From NCBI RefSeq assembly GCF_030865425.1, contig NZ_JAVFCB010000004.1, positions 124,001 through 188,000 on the forward strand: 64,000 nt of DNA, read 5' to 3'; not shown here. Below are more notes on the stretch, generated by a model, which did not search any database, had not been told where the DNA came from, and saw only the letters and a program-made list of their open reading frames with translations. Source of the stretch: Microbacterium capsulatum (GTDB taxonomy: Bacteria; Actinomycetota; Actinomycetes; Actinomycetales; Microbacteriaceae). Numbering within the stretch: the first letter of the stretch is position 1.

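Overview
The window is high-GC DNA (about 70% GC) from an actinobacterium, most likely a member of Microbacteriaceae. The evidence is third-position GC bias, GTG/TTG starts, TANNNT -10 boxes placed 6-8 bases before start codons (leaderless messages), actinobacterial gene neighbourhoods (pmt divergent from rsmI; metG-tatD-rsmA-ispE; eno-ftsB-DUF501) and palindromic repeats reading GTTGAGCGAG...GACGAAACGC. Family placement is inference; no rRNA or tRNA gene was seen.

Layout. 1-4023: hrpA helicase (minus strand, last codons outside the window), carrying two in-frame palindromic repeats. 4065-4262: repeat array. 4278-8425: SDR/TetR divergent pair, an aldo/keto reductase and a DUF255 thioredoxin-fold protein. 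8599-11626: a tightly overlapped aminotransferase-permease-Lrp operon. 11667-14214: pmt-corA (minus). 14238-23871: the housekeeping cluster rsmI-metG-tatD-rsmA-ispE, interrupted by a repeat-flanked methyltransferase, an MFS exporter, a DUF998-like membrane protein and a second aldo/keto reductase. 23976-29233: a LacI regulator and an mmsA-mmsB-chvE-type monosaccharide ABC transporter, apparently under a shared 16-bp operator. 29391-34520: eno, ftsB, DUF501, a subtilisin-like protease and a type II NADH dehydrogenase.

The rest, 34825-64000, is one uninterrupted reading frame of at least 9,725 codons whose 3' end lies outside the window. It encodes a secreted giant protein, probably a surface adhesin. 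In order it has a Sec signal peptide, an Ala/Gln-rich stretch, a 15-bp tandem repeat coding STGSG/STGTG, a metzincin-type protease motif (HELGHVLGLGH plus Met-turn), a Pro/Thr linker, thousands of residues of beta-strand repeats, and several families of inserted modules: W-rich, carbohydrate-binding-like, 'GD-V-Y...YYV', 'DGF-x-x-GQ' and RTX-like glycine/aspartate repeats. The visible part ends in Ig-like repeats. This is the outstanding object here. It follows a clear terminator and has its own putative promoter, so it is probably monocistronic at its 5' end.

Functional reading: most of the window is core metabolism, translation and envelope function. The giant protein, the Pmt O-mannosyltransferase and the membrane-anchored S8 protease are all envelope or secreted functions; that Pmt glycosylates the Thr/Ser-rich linkers of the giant protein is plausible but only inferred.
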